64,000 nt of DNA from Micromonospora chaiyaphumensis (GTDB lineage: Bacteria > Actinomycetota > Actinomycetes > Mycobacteriales > Micromonosporaceae). A model generated the notes under the pieces. The model made no database searches. It was not told the origin of the DNA and worked only from the letters and a program-made list of their open reading frames with translations. The position numbers and the translations under genes are program-made. This document shows positions 42,360-51,431 of the stretch, piece by piece (the first letter of the stretch is position 1; the number at the start of each line of letters is the position of its first letter). The DNA lies in contig NZ_FMCS01000001.1 of the NCBI RefSeq assembly GCF_900091435.1, forward strand, positions 743,512 through 807,511, written 5' to 3'.

Positions 42360-44180
42360 TCAGGCGGCGAGGGCCGCGTACCGGCCGGCGTGGTTGAGGA
42401 GGCTCTCGTGGGTGCCGGACTCGACGATCCGGCCGTGGTCGAGCACGGCGATCTGGTCGGCGTCGCGGACGGTGGAGAGCCGGTGGGCGATGGTCACCAC
42501 GGTGCGTCCCCGGGCCAGCTCGTCGAAGGCCCGCTGCACGGCGCGCTCGGTCTCGGTGTCCAGCGCGCTGGTCGCCTCGTCCAGCACCAGGATCCGCGGG
42601 TCCCGCAGCAGCGTGCGGGCGATGGCCAGGCGCTGCTTCTCGCCGCCGGAGAACCGGTGGCCGCGGGAGCCGACCACCGTGTCGTACCCGTCGGGAAGGG
42701 CGGCGATCAGGTCGTGGATCTGGGCGGCGCGGGCGGCGGCCTCGAGGTCGGCGTCGGTGGCGTCCGGCTTCGCGTACCGGAGGTTCTCCCGCACGGTGGC
42801 GTGCAGCAGGTAGGTCTCCTGGCTGACCACGCCCACGACGGCGGCCAGGTCGGCCAGGCGCAGGTCGCGGAGGTCGACGCCGTCGACGGTGATCCGGCCG
42901 GCGTCGGGGTCGTGCAGGCGGCTGATCAGCGCGGCGAGGGTGCTCTTGCCCGAGCCGGTCTCGCCCACGAGGGCGAGGCTGGTGCCGGCCGGTACGTCCA
43001 GGTTCACCCCGGCCACGGCGGCCGTGTCGCTGCCCGGGTAGCTGAAGGTGACGTCGGAGAAGCGCAGGTGGCCGCGCACCCGGGCCGGGTCGAGGGCCAC
43101 GGGCTGCGCCGGGTCGGCCACCTCGACGGGCAGGTCCAGGTATTCGAAGATCCGGGCGAACAGCGCCATCGAGGCGGTGAGCGAGACGCCGACGTTGAGC
43201 AGGCCCATGAGGGGCCGGAACAGGTTGCCCTGCAGCGCCGTGAAGGCGACCAGGGTGCCGATGGTGAGCGTGCCGGCGGTGCCGGGCAGGCCGGCGCCCA
43301 GGTAGATGACGGCCGGGATGGCCGCGAAGATCACCGTCATGGAGGCCATCCGCCAGCGGCCGGCCAGCTCCGAGCGGAGTTCCAGGTCGACGAGGCGGGC
43401 CGAGGAGGCGGTGAACCGGTCGACCAGCGTCGCGGCGGCGCCGAGGGTCTTGGCCAGCTGCACGCCGCTGATCGACAGCCCCTCCTCGATGGTGACGTTG
43501 AGGTCGGCCAGCTCGCGCTGGCGGCGGGCGGTGATCTCCCGGCGCAGCCGGGCCACGCGCCGGGTCAGCCAGATGGCGGGCGGCAGCACGACCACCGAGA
43601 CGAGGGTGAGCCGCCAGCTCAGCGCGACCATGGCGATCACGGTGGCGACCACGGTGGTGAGGTTGGCGGCGATCGAGGTGGCGGTGGAGGTGACCACCGC
43701 CTGCATGCCGCCGATGTCGTTGGTGATCCGCGACTGCACCTCGCCGGTGCGGGTGCGGACGAAGAAGCCGATCGACTGGCGCTGGAGGTGGGTGAAGACG
43801 TCGGTGCGCAGCCGGTGCATGACCTCCTGCCCCACCCGGGTGGAGATCCACGTCTGCGCCACGCCGAGCACGGCGGTGACGGCGGCCACCCCGACCATGC
43901 CCGCGACCAGCCAGGCCAGCAGGGTCAGGTCGCGCTCCGGGAGGGCCCGGTCGATCACGGTACGCAGGAGGAACGGCGACGCCATCGCGATCACGGACGA
44001 CGCCACGATGATCGCCACCACGGCGGCGAGGGGGCCGCGGTGGGCGGTGAAGAGGCCGCCGATCCGGCGCAGCGACACCTGGCGGGCCTGCGTCTTCTCG
44101 GCGGGGGTCACGGAGGTTCGGCCGCCACCGCGGCCGTCACGGAATCCGTCCAAGGGGTGCTCTCTCTCGTCGGGGGACAT
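42360..44180 (-). CDS. ABC exporter, fused permease-ATPase
   Basis: A 606-residue half-transporter that would act as a dimer. The N-terminal ABC_membrane domain (about residues 30-330) has six helices starting GPLAAVVAIIVASSVIAMASPFLL. The C-terminal ATPase shows Walker A (VGETGSGKSTLAAL), Q-loop (VSQETYLL), signature (FSGGEKQRLAIART) and Walker B (ILVLDEATSALD), then the H-loop (IAHRLS). The start is ATG 44180; a longer TTG reading would run into the operator. It is divergent from a MarR gene, 55 bases away, with overlapping palindromes between them, so drug or lipid efflux under MarR control is likely. Confidence 0.95.
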   Translation of the reverse strand: MSPDEREHPLDGFRDGRGGGRTSVTPAEKTQARQVSLRRIGGLFTAHRGPLAAVVAIIVASSVIAMASPFLLRTVIDRALPERDLTLLAWLVAGMVGVAAVTAVLGVAQTWISTRVGQEVMHRLRTDVFTHLQRQSIGFFVRTRTGEVQSRITNDIGGMQAVVTSTATSIAANLTTVVATVIAMVALSWRLTLVSVVVLPPAIWLTRRVARLRREITARRQRELADLNVTIEEGLSISGVQLAKTLGAAATLVDRFTASSARLVDLELRSELAGRWRMASMTVIFAAIPAVIYLGAGLPGTAGTLTIGTLVAFTALQGNLFRPLMGLLNVGVSLTASMALFARIFEYLDLPVEVADPAQPVALDPARVRGHLRFSDVTFSYPGSDTAAVAGVNLDVPAGTSLALVGETGSGKSTLAALISRLHDPDAGRITVDGVDLRDLRLADLAAVVGVVSQETYLLHATVRENLRYAKPDATDADLEAAARAAQIHDLIAALPDGYDTVVGSRGHRFSGGEKQRLAIARTLLRDPRILVLDEATSALDTETERAVQRAFDELARGRTVVTIAHRLSTVRDADQIAVLDHGRIVESGTHESLLNHAGRYAALAA

Positions 44181-44183
44181 TGC

Positions 44184-44206
44184 TGAGGTTACCTCATCAT
44201 GAGGTA
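44184..44206. promoter_or_regulatory. overlapping palindromic operators of the MarR/exporter divergent promoter
   Basis: Three alternating half-sites form two perfect overlapping palindromes: TGAGGTTACCTCA (44184-44196) and TACCTCATCATGAGGTA (44190-44206). Just downstream, CAGTATGTACTG (44211-44222) is a third, different palindrome. They fill the whole 55-base gap between the exporter ATG and the MarR start, so the regulator probably represses both genes here. Confidence 0.8.
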
Positions 44207-44235
44207 GCAACAGTATGTACTGTTACCGTATTCCG

Positions 44236-44658
44236 GTGACCGGCAGCGATGACGAGGAGAGCCTGGCCGAGACGTTCTGGGCGGTGGCCCGGCGGCTGCG
44301 CCACCAGTCCAAGCGCACCCTCGAACCATGGGAGATCAACCCGGGGCACGCCCGGGCGCTCGCCGTGCTCATGCGGCACGGCGCGCTGCGGCTCAGCGCG
44401 CTCGCCGAGCACCTGCGCATCGCGCCCCGCTCCGCCACCGAGGTGGTCGACGGCCTGGCCGAGCGCGGGCTGGTCGAGCGCCGGCCCGACCCGGTCGACC
44501 GGCGGGCCACCCTGGTCGCGCTCACCGGGGAGGGCGAACGGGTCGGCGAGGCCATCCGGGGTGCCCGGGCCGCCGAGGCGGAACGGTTCTTCGGCGCCCT
44601 CGACCCGGCCGACCGGGACGAGCTGACCCGGATCCTGCGCCGGCTGCGCGAGGACTGA
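44236..44658 (+). CDS. MarR-family transcriptional regulator
   Basis: A 140-residue winged-helix regulator from GTG 44236. WEINPGHARALAVLMRHGALRLSALAEHLRIAPRSATEVVDGLAERGLVERRPDPVDRRATLVALTGEG is the MarR core with the D-x-R wing (DPVDRRATLV). An ATG seven codons upstream (44215) is also in frame but would lie within a palindrome; neither start has a good ribosome site, so the message may be leaderless. It is divergent from the exporter it probably controls. Confidence 0.92.
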   Translation: MTGSDDEESLAETFWAVARRLRHQSKRTLEPWEINPGHARALAVLMRHGALRLSALAEHLRIAPRSATEVVDGLAERGLVERRPDPVDRRATLVALTGEGERVGEAIRGARAAEAERFFGALDPADRDELTRILRRLRED

Positions 44659-44699
44659 GCAGGCCCGGATCCCGCGACGACCGAGCAGACCGGGCGCGG

Positions 44700-44724
44700 C
44701 GGGTCGCCGTCGACCGGCGACCCG
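44700..44724. terminator. bidirectional terminator stem between MarR and TetR genes
   Basis: A perfect 9-base stem (44700-44708 with 44716-44724, CGGGTCGCC/GGCGACCCG) around a 7-base loop lies between the convergent MarR and TetR genes. It could end transcription from both sides. Confidence 0.6.
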
Positions 44725-44745
44725 GCGGCGGTGCGGAGGGTCGGG

Positions 44746-45372
44746 TCAGCGCAGGCCGGCGGCGATGGCGTCGACCAGCAGCGCGCCGATGGTGCGGGCC
44801 AGGGTGGCCCGGGCCGCCGCCACGTCGAGGCCCATGGCGTCGCGCATCATGGCCCAGGCCGCCCACGTGCAGGCCACGGTCAGCGCGTCCAGCAACTGCT
44901 CGCGCCCCTCCCCCGCGTGCGCCAGCTCGGGGTCGAAGACCTGCTCGATCTCGAGGCGGACCCGGGCGATGGCCGCCTCGCGGTTGCGCCGCAGCTGCGG
45001 CGAGAACGGCTCCCGCAGCGCCGAGGCGCGCGCCGACGGCGCCAGCACCTCCAGCATCTCGGCCCGCTGGTCGCAGAACTCGGCGATCCGGCGGGTGAGC
45101 GGCAGCTCGGGCGGGATCGGCTGCCAGAGCGCGTCCAGCCGCTCGCCGACCCGCAGCCCGGTCGCGGCGAACAGGGTCTCCATGTCCTTGAAGTTGGTCC
45201 ACAGGGTGCGCAGGGACACCCCGGCCCGCTCGGCGATCCGCTCCCCGGTGGGCCGCAGGTCGCCCTCGTCGATGAGCGCCAGGTGCGCCTCGACGATGGC
45301 GGCCCGGGTCCGCTCGGCCCGCGCCGACCGGCCGTCCACGCGCGCCGGCACGTCGGCGTCCACCTCGATCAT
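44746..45372 (-). CDS. TetR-family transcriptional regulator
   Basis: A 208-residue regulator. The N-terminal helix-turn-helix region reads RAERTRAAIVEAHLALIDEGDLRPTGERIAERAGVSLRTLWTNFKDMETLF. The C-terminal ligand domain is helical (LEVLAPSARASALREPFSPQLRRNREAAI...). It sits at the downstream end of the liv operon on the same strand, separated by a strong palindrome. Its target is not evident. Confidence 0.92.
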   Translation of the reverse strand: MIEVDADVPARVDGRSARAERTRAAIVEAHLALIDEGDLRPTGERIAERAGVSLRTLWTNFKDMETLFAATGLRVGERLDALWQPIPPELPLTRRIAEFCDQRAEMLEVLAPSARASALREPFSPQLRRNREAAIARVRLEIEQVFDPELAHAGEGREQLLDALTVACTWAAWAMMRDAMGLDVAAARATLARTIGALLVDAIAAGLR

Positions 45373-45461
45373 GCGACCGCCCCCTGTGCGTAGCTGCTGG
45401 CCGGCGCGACCCGCCCGCCCCAGTGGCGTCACGCCGGAATGCTGAACTCTACGTGCGCGGC

Positions 45462-45497
45462 GCCGGGCGGCCGTCACCGCGGTGACGGCCGCCCGGC
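45462..45497 (-). terminator. 36-base perfect palindrome after the liv operon
   Basis: A perfect 36-base palindrome (17-base arms 45462-45478 and 45481-45497 around GC) lies seven bases past the stop of the binding-protein gene. The stem is nearly all G-C. It should terminate the liv transcript and insulate the TetR gene. No U-tract is present. Confidence 0.8.
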
Positions 45498-45503
45498 ACG
45501 CGG

Positions 45504-46775
45504 TCAGGTCGTCGGGATGGCGTCGGCCGGCGGGGTGGCGGGCGCCTCGGTGAACTCGGTGACCGCGGCGTCGCCGTCGTCCGTGGTGTACGTGGGGCCG
45601 AAGTACGCCTGCGCGCCGTTCTGGACCTTGTTCAGGCGCACCCCGCTGTAGCCGGCGTGCACGTCGGCGCTGTACCGGAACGGGGTGAGACCCGGCCCGC
45701 GGAAGCCGCCCTTCTGCACGGCCTCGACCAGCTTCTCCCGGGTCGGGTCCTTGCCGGCGGCGAGCAGCGCCTGCACGAACGTGTACGCCATCGAGTAGCC
45801 GTAGATCGCGTTGCCGTCGATAGGGTTGGCCGCGTTGTACTTCTGGTGGATCTTGGTGAACTCCTGGATCCACGGGTTGGCCGTGTCACCCACCATGGGC
45901 AGGTAGTTGTCGGCGACCATGCCCTCCAGGATCACCTTCTTGTCGCCGAGCTGGTTGGACAGCGTGGTGTAGTCGGCGCCCACGTTGGACACCACCCACT
46001 GCGCCCGGAACCCCTGCCCGGCGGCCTGGCCCATGGCCAGCGCCGTGAAGCCCGGGATGCTCGCCGAGATCACGACCTGGCAGCCGGCCGCCTTGAGCGC
46101 CCCGATGGCCGGGCCGACCTGCTGGTTGGTGGTGGTGTACGTCTGCTTCGCCGCCACCGCCCCGAGGACCTTCTCGACCCCGGCCAGGGAGTCCCGCCCG
46201 AAGTCGTCGTTCTGCCCGAAGTGGCAGACCTTGGCGCCGGGGAACTGCTGCTTCACCCAGGTGGCGAGGATCTTGCCCTCGACGGTGTAGTCGGGCTGCC
46301 AGCCGAAGGTGGTCGGGTACTTGTCGGGCTGGTTCCAGTTGCGGCTGCCGGAGGAGACGAACAGGTCCGGCACCTTCTGGGTCTTCACGAACTCCAGCAC
46401 GTTGGTGTGGGTGGGGGTGCCCAGCCCGCCGAGGAGCGCGAAGACCTTGTCGTCGAGCACCAGCTTGCGGACCACGTTCTCGGTGTTGGCCGGGTTGTAG
46501 CCGTCGTCCATCACCTTGTAGACGATCTTCCGGCCGTTCACCCCGCCCTTGCTGTTGACGTGCTCGAAGTACGCCTTCGTGGCGGCGGAGATCTTCGAGT
46601 AGCCGGGCGCGGCGGGGCCGGTGAGCGGCTGGTGGGTGCCGATGACGATCTCGGTGTCGGTGACGCCCGGGACGTTCTCGGCGGCCTGCTTCGCGTCGTC
46701 GGCGCAGGCCGGCACGGCGGCCAGCAGGGCGAGGCCGGTGGCGGCCGCGAGTATGCGGCGGGTGGTGGGGCGCAT
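45504..46775 (-). CDS. branched-chain amino acid-type ABC substrate-binding lipoprotein
   Basis: A 423-residue binding protein. Its lipoprotein signal is RRILAAATGLALLAAVPAC, with the lipobox at about residue 24. The mature part (VTDTEIVIGTHQPLTGPAAPGYSKISAATKAYFEHVNSKGGVNGRKIVYKVMDDGYNPANTENVVRKLV) is the Peripla_BP_6 pattern of LivJ/LivK-like proteins. It is the last gene of the operon G-F-H-M-K. Such importers also carry amides, urea or aromatic acids, so the exact substrate is open. Confidence 0.94.
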   Translation of the reverse strand: MRPTTRRILAAATGLALLAAVPACADDAKQAAENVPGVTDTEIVIGTHQPLTGPAAPGYSKISAATKAYFEHVNSKGGVNGRKIVYKVMDDGYNPANTENVVRKLVLDDKVFALLGGLGTPTHTNVLEFVKTQKVPDLFVSSGSRNWNQPDKYPTTFGWQPDYTVEGKILATWVKQQFPGAKVCHFGQNDDFGRDSLAGVEKVLGAVAAKQTYTTTNQQVGPAIGALKAAGCQVVISASIPGFTALAMGQAAGQGFRAQWVVSNVGADYTTLSNQLGDKKVILEGMVADNYLPMVGDTANPWIQEFTKIHQKYNAANPIDGNAIYGYSMAYTFVQALLAAGKDPTREKLVEAVQKGGFRGPGLTPFRYSADVHAGYSGVRLNKVQNGAQAYFGPTYTTDDGDAAVTEFTEAPATPPADAIPTT

Positions 46776-46826
46776 GGTTCTCCATTCCGGTGCGGCGGTG
46801 CGAACGGGTGGGTGGAACCGGGGTGG

Positions 46827-47966
46827 TCAGTGCTCCGGCGCGCGGCGGCGGGTACGGAGCCGGGCAACGAGGGTGCGGGCGGCGCCGTGCAGCCCGCCCG
46901 GAGCGGCGAGCATGACGACGATGAGGATGAGGCCGAACACGGCCAGCGCGAGGTTGCCCTCCAGCCGCTGGGCCAGGCCGGACGGCAGGCTGAACGTCTC
47001 GGTGAGCAGGCTCGGCAGGTCCTGGAGCGCGACCAGCAGCACCGCGCCCCAGACCGCACCGGCGAGGCTGCCGAGCCCGCCGATCACGATGGCCATGAGC
47101 AGGAACAGGGACAGCTCCAGGGGGAATTTGCCGGGCGCCACGGTGGCGGTGAGCACCGCGTACACGCCGCCGCCGAGGCCGGCGCAGCCGGCGCTGACCA
47201 CGAAGGCGAGCACCTGGGTGCGGGCGACGTGGATGCCCGCGAGCCGGGCGGCCACCTCGTCGTCCCGTACGGCGCGCAGCGACCGGCCGAACCGGCTGCG
47301 CACCAGGTTGGCCAGGAGCAGCACGGTCAGCAGCGCGGCGAGCAGCGCGATCCAGGCCAGCCACCGTTCCGGCTGGAAGTAGGCGCCGAGGACCGCCGGC
47401 GGGGTCTCGGCGGGGAAGCGCAGCCCCTGCTCGCCGTTGAACACGCCGGTGAAGATGGTGCTGATGGCCGGCACCAGCGTCGCCACGGCGAGGGTCACGC
47501 CGGCCAGGTACGGCCCGCGCAGCCGGGCCGCCGCCAGCCCGATGACCAGCCCGGCCAGCGCGGTCGCCGCCAGGGCGGCCAGCAGGGACAGCGGCAGGAT
47601 CCACCGGCCCTGGACCCCGCGCTCGTCGAACGCCCGCTGCACCAGCGCCACGGTGTAGGCGCCGGTGGCCATGAGCGCCCCGTGCCCCAGGGAGAGCTGG
47701 CCGTTGAGCCCGACCAGCACGGTGTAGCCGGCGGTGACGCAGAGGAATGCGCACACCCGGGCCACCTGGAGGTTCTGGTAGGGCGCGAGCTGGTTGGTGA
47801 GCAGCACGACCAGCGTGCCGGCGAGCACCGCCCCGGCGAGGTGGCGCAGCAGGGTCGAGCCGCGTGGGCCGGCGGCGGCGGGCGCGCCGGGCAGCAGCCG
47901 GCGCAGCGGGGACGGGCCGGCGGGCCGGTCCACCCCGGACCGGGCGGAGGGGCGGGTGGCGGTCAC
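46827..47966 (-). CDS. livM: branched-chain amino acid ABC permease LivM-like
   Basis: A 379-residue permease starting at GTG 47966. A polar N-terminal extension of about 50 residues precedes eight or more helices (LAGAVLAGTLVVLLTNQL, VCAFLCVTAGYTVLVGLNGQLSLGHGALMATGAYTVAL). SLGHGA, RSRFGRSLRAVRDDEVAARLAGIHVARTQVLAFVVSA and IVIGGLGSLAGAVWGA are LivM hallmarks. Its start overlaps the LivH stop by four bases. Confidence 0.93.
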   Translation of the reverse strand: MTATRPSARSGVDRPAGPSPLRRLLPGAPAAAGPRGSTLLRHLAGAVLAGTLVVLLTNQLAPYQNLQVARVCAFLCVTAGYTVLVGLNGQLSLGHGALMATGAYTVALVQRAFDERGVQGRWILPLSLLAALAATALAGLVIGLAAARLRGPYLAGVTLAVATLVPAISTIFTGVFNGEQGLRFPAETPPAVLGAYFQPERWLAWIALLAALLTVLLLANLVRSRFGRSLRAVRDDEVAARLAGIHVARTQVLAFVVSAGCAGLGGGVYAVLTATVAPGKFPLELSLFLLMAIVIGGLGSLAGAVWGAVLLVALQDLPSLLTETFSLPSGLAQRLEGNLALAVFGLILIVVMLAAPGGLHGAARTLVARLRTRRRAPEH

Positions 47967-48841
47967 ACGTGCCTCGCTCTCGCGCTGGAGAAGAGCCCGC
48001 CGGGGCGGACCAGGAGGACGGCCAGCAGCAGGACCAGGACGGCCAGCGGAGTGGTGTCCGGGCCCAGGTAGCCGGTGACGTACGAGAGGATCAGGCCGAC
48101 CAGCAGGCCGCCGACCACCGCACCGGCCGGGCTGTCCAGGCCGCCGACCACGGCGGCGGTGAACGCGACGACGAACACCAGGTCCATGGCGTGCGGGTGC
48201 AGCCCCAGCCCGGTGGGCACGACCAGCATCCCGGCGAGCGCGCCGACCGCGGCGGCGAGCGCCCAGCCGAGCGTGAGCATCCGGCTCACGTCGACGCCGA
48301 GCAGCCGGGACACCTCGGGGGCGAACGCGGCGGCCCGCATCCGCAGGCCGATCGGCGTGCGGGTGAACAGCAGCGCCAGCAGCACCACGACCACCAGCAC
48401 GGCGCCGAGCACCCACAGGTCGTACGGGGACAGCGCGGCGACCCCGCCGAGGGTGAGCGCGTCGGTGTCGAACGGCGCGGCGGCCGGCCGGTAGCCGTTG
48501 CCGAAGACCATGCCGAGCACCGCCTGGATGAGCAGCACCAGGCCGAGCGCGACGATCACCTCGTTGAGCGGGTTGGCGTGCCCGACGAAGCGCATGAGCA
48601 CCCGTTCGACGAGTGCGCCCAGCAGCAGGCCGGCGAGCACGGCGGCGCCCAGGCCCACCCAGTAGGAGCCGGTCGCGGAAGCCACCGCGTAGCCGACGTA
48701 GGCGGTGGCCACGGCCATCGCGCCCTGGGCGAAGTTGACCACCCGGGCGGCCCGCCAGATGAGCACCAGGGCCAGGGCGAACGCGGCGTAGACCGCGCCG
48801 GTGGAGAGCCCGCCGAAGGTGAGGAACAAGAACCGGTCCAA
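47963..48841 (-). CDS. livH: branched-chain amino acid ABC permease LivH-like
   Basis: A 292-residue permease. GGLSTGAVYAAFALALVLIWRAARVVNFAQGAMA is the LivH start. RTPIGLRMRAAAFAPEVSRLLGVDVSRMLTLGWALAAAVGALAG is the conserved cytoplasmic loop, and AVVGGLDSPAGAVVGGLLVG the C-terminal motif. The start codon is a TTG at 48841, preceded by AGGAAGGATCC; there is no in-frame ATG or GTG ahead of the first helix. Confidence 0.93.
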   Translation of the reverse strand: MDRFLFLTFGGLSTGAVYAAFALALVLIWRAARVVNFAQGAMAVATAYVGYAVASATGSYWVGLGAAVLAGLLLGALVERVLMRFVGHANPLNEVIVALGLVLLIQAVLGMVFGNGYRPAAAPFDTDALTLGGVAALSPYDLWVLGAVLVVVVLLALLFTRTPIGLRMRAAAFAPEVSRLLGVDVSRMLTLGWALAAAVGALAGMLVVPTGLGLHPHAMDLVFVVAFTAAVVGGLDSPAGAVVGGLLVGLILSYVTGYLGPDTTPLAVLVLLLAVLLVRPGGLFSSARARHV

Positions 48842-48869
48842 TCGCGGATCCTTCCTGCTCGCCGGGCCG

Positions 48870-49586
48870 TCAGAACCCGAGGTACGCGTGCCGGAGCTGG
48901 TCGTCGTCGCGCAGCCGGGCCGCCGGCGCGGCCGTCACGACCCGGCCCAGCGACATCACCACGCCCTGGTCGGCGACGGAGAGGGCGCTGCGCACGTTCT
49001 GCTCGACCAGCAGGACGGTCAGCCCCCGGTCGTCGCAGAGCCGGCGCAGCAGCGCCATGATCTGCGCGGTCACCTTGGGGGCCAGGCCGAGCGACGGCTC
49101 GTCGAGCAGCAGCAGCCGGGGACGGGCGATCAGCGCCCGGCCGAGCGCCAGCATCTGCCGTTCCCCGCCGGAGAGCTGGTGCCCGGCGTGCCGCCGCCGG
49201 CGGGCCAGGGCCGGGAACAGCTCGTAGACCTCGTCCTGCGCCCGGCGGGCGTCGGCCCGGTCGCTGCGCCAGAGCCCGCCGAGGCGCAGGTTCTCCTCCA
49301 CGGTCAGCTCGGCGACGACGCCCCGGCCCTCGGGGACGTGCGCCAGGCCGCGCCGGACCAGCCGTTCGACGCGGACACCGCGCAGGTCGGCGCCGTCGAA
49401 GCGGACCCGGCCGCCGGCGGGCCGCAGCAGACCCGACAGGGTACGCAGCAGCGTGGTCTTGCCGGCTCCGTTGGCGCCGAGCACGGCGGCGATGGTCCCG
49501 GCCGGCACGGCGAACGTCACGTCCCGCAGCACCGGCACCGGTCCGTAGCCGGCGCTGACGGCCTCGACCTCCAGCACCCCGGTCAC
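48870..49586 (-). CDS. livF: branched-chain amino acid ABC ATPase LivF-like
   Basis: A 238-residue ATPase starting at GTG 49586. Walker A is LGANGAGKTTLLRTLSG, the signature QLSGGERQMLALGRALIARPRLLLLDEPSLGLAPK, and the switch region LLVEQN. VPEGRGVVAELTVEENLRLG is specific to LivF. It overlaps the LivG stop by four bases. Confidence 0.95.
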   Translation of the reverse strand: MTGVLEVEAVSAGYGPVPVLRDVTFAVPAGTIAAVLGANGAGKTTLLRTLSGLLRPAGGRVRFDGADLRGVRVERLVRRGLAHVPEGRGVVAELTVEENLRLGGLWRSDRADARRAQDEVYELFPALARRRRHAGHQLSGGERQMLALGRALIARPRLLLLDEPSLGLAPKVTAQIMALLRRLCDDRGLTVLLVEQNVRSALSVADQGVVMSLGRVVTAAPAARLRDDDQLRHAYLGF

Positions 49587-50404
49587 GAGCCCGCCCCCGC
49601 CGCCTCGGCCGGCACGTCGGCGCCGAGGTAGGCCTCGGTGACCAGGGGGTCGTCGCGGACCTCGTCCGGGGTGCCGGCGGCGATGACCCGACCGAAGTCG
49701 AGCACCACGAGCTCCTGGCAGACGGCCATGACCAGGTCCATGTGGTGCTCGACGAGCATCACCGAGCAGGCGCCGCCGGCCCGCTCGGGCAGCGTGCGGA
49801 CCAGCTCGGCCAACTCGGCGACGTCGTCGGCGCCCAGCCCGCCGGCCGGCTCGTCGAGCAGCAGCAGCCGGGGCCGGGCGATCAGGGCGCGGGCCAGGGC
49901 GACCCGCTTGCGCACCGCGTACGGCAACGTGGTCGGGGCGGCGTCGGCGTGCGCCGCGACGCCCAGTTCGGCGAGCAGGTCGCGGGCCTCCCCGCGCAGC
50001 CGCCGTTCGTCGCGGTCGCTGCGCGGCAGGCCGAACAGGGCGGTGGCGAAGCCGGCCCGGGCCGCGTGGCTGGCGCCCGCCACGACGTTCTCCAGCACGG
50101 TGAGCCCGGGAAAGAGGCCGACGCCCTGGAGCGTACGGGCGATGCCGAGCCGGGTGAGGCGGTGCGGGCGGGGCCGGAACGGCCGGCCGTCGAGGGTGAG
50201 CGAGCCGCTGGTCGGCGGGACGAAGCCGCAGACCACGTTGAACAGGGTGGTCTTACCGGCGCCGTTGGGGCCGATCACGCCGACGATCCGGCCGGGCGGG
50301 ACCCGCAGCGAGACGTCGTCGAGGGCGACCAGCCCGCCGAACCGGACGCCGACACCGTGCAGCGCCAGGTCGATGCCGTCCGCGGGGGTGGGGGGTGGGC
50401 TCAT
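49583..50404 (-). CDS. livG: branched-chain amino acid ABC ATPase LivG-like
   Basis: A 273-residue ATPase. Walker A is IGPNGAGKTTLFNVVCGF; the LivG-specific GIARTLQGVGLFPGLTVLENVVAG follows. The signature is degenerate (LPYAVRKRVALARALIARPRLLLLDEPAGGLGADD, with PYAVRKR in place of SYGQQR), then MLVEHHMDLVM. ATG 50404 is preferred because GAGG lies five bases upstream; a GTG two codons earlier overlaps that site. First gene of the operon. Confidence 0.93.
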   Translation of the reverse strand: MSPPPTPADGIDLALHGVGVRFGGLVALDDVSLRVPPGRIVGVIGPNGAGKTTLFNVVCGFVPPTSGSLTLDGRPFRPRPHRLTRLGIARTLQGVGLFPGLTVLENVVAGASHAARAGFATALFGLPRSDRDERRLRGEARDLLAELGVAAHADAAPTTLPYAVRKRVALARALIARPRLLLLDEPAGGLGADDVAELAELVRTLPERAGGACSVMLVEHHMDLVMAVCQELVVLDFGRVIAAGTPDEVRDDPLVTEAYLGADVPAEAAGAGS

Positions 50405-50471
50405 CTTCACCTCGGGAGAGAACGCGGCGTCGGGGGTGCGCGGTGCGGCTCGGGCGAAGCGGGAAACTTAT

Positions 50472-50486
50472 TACACCGGGAGTGTA
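50472..50486. promoter_or_regulatory. palindrome upstream of the liv operon
   Basis: TACACCGGGAGTGTA (5-base perfect arms, 5-base centre) lies 68 bases upstream of the livG ATG in a locally AT-rich patch (AAACTTATTACAC...TACTTTTCGG). The shape suits a GntR- or TetR-type operator near the promoter. Confidence 0.5.
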
Positions 50487-50594
50487 CTTTTCGGCGAGGG
50501 TTCGTCAATGCCTCCCGGCGGCAGCGGGGATATCGACGCGATCACGATTCCGCCGGGTGCCGGAATCGCACCCACCGTGCGGTGTCGGCCGTGC

Positions 50595-51431
50595 TCAGCC
50601 CGCGGCCGGGGCGGGCGCCCGCAGAGTCCGGACCTGGCCGGTGCGCGGCCCGCCGGAGAGCGCTGCCGGGCTCCACTGTGTGGTGACGAGGTGGAGGGTG
50701 CGGCCGTCCGGGCCGCCGAGCGCGCAGGCGAAGCAGCCCCGGTCCAGGTCGATCCGGTCGAGCACGCGGCCGCCCTCGGCGACCCGCACGGCGCACCGGT
50801 TCGGCACGTCGCCGTACCAGACGGCACCCGCGGCGTCGAGGCAGATGCCGTCCGGCGCGGAGTCCAGCACCGCCGCCCAGACCCGCCGGCCGCCCAGCGT
50901 CCCGTCGGCGGCCACGTCGTACGCGGTGAGGCGGCCGGCGTACGACTCGGCCACGATGAGGGTGCGCCCGTCCGGAGTGAGCGCCATGCCGTTGGGGAAG
51001 GCGAGGTCGTCGGCGACCAGCCGCGCGGCGCCGTCCGGCGCGACCAGGGCCACCGCGCCCGGCCGGAAGTCCCCGGCGGGGAAGTCGAAGCCGATGGTGT
51101 TGACGTAGGCGTTGCCCCGGGAGTCGGTGACCACCTCGTTCCACGGGTGCGGGACGAGCGCGGCCAGGTCGGCGTGGGTGCGCAGCGACCCGTCGGGTTC
51201 CCGGCGCAGCAGCCGCCCGGCGCCGCCGGCCACCACCAGCAGGCGCCCGTCCGGCAGCCAGTCGAAGCAGATCGGCAGCCCGTCGACCCGGACGACCACC
51301 TCGGTGCGGCCCGCCGCGTCGACGGTGAGCACCTCGCCGGCACCCCAGTCGGCGAGCCAGAGCCGCCCGTCGTGCCAGCGCGGCGACTCGCCGAAGGCGA
51401 GCCCGTCGACCAGGATCTCCGGTGCGCTCAC
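50595..51431 (-). CDS. SMP-30/gluconolactonase-family protein
   Basis: A 278-residue six-bladed propeller protein starting at GTG 51431. Metal-site and family segments are [17 protein letters not shown] (first glutamate), [15 protein letters not shown] (Asn), [19 protein letters not shown] (Asn), and [18 protein letters not shown] (Asp). The family hydrolyses sugar lactones such as gluconolactone. It is translationally coupled (overlap of four bases) to the sigma factor gene. Confidence 0.92.
   Translation of the reverse strand: MSAPEILVDGLAFGESPRWHDGRLWLADWGAGEVLTVDAAGRTEVVVRVDGLPICFDWLPDGRLLVVAGGAGRLLRREPDGSLRTHADLAALVPHPWNEVVTDSRGNAYVNTIGFDFPAGDFRPGAVALVAPDGAARLVADDLAFPNGMALTPDGRTLIVAESYAGRLTAYDVAADGTLGGRRVWAAVLDSAPDGICLDAAGAVWYGDVPNRCAVRVAEGGRVLDRIDLDRGCFACALGGPDGRTLHLVTTQWSPAALSGGPRTGQVRTLRAPAPAAG

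Noticed and set aside
44215..44235. ATG 44215 as the MarR start
   Set aside because: It would place the start codon inside a palindrome, with no ribosome binding site; GTG 44236 better fits the family length, though the evidence is weak.
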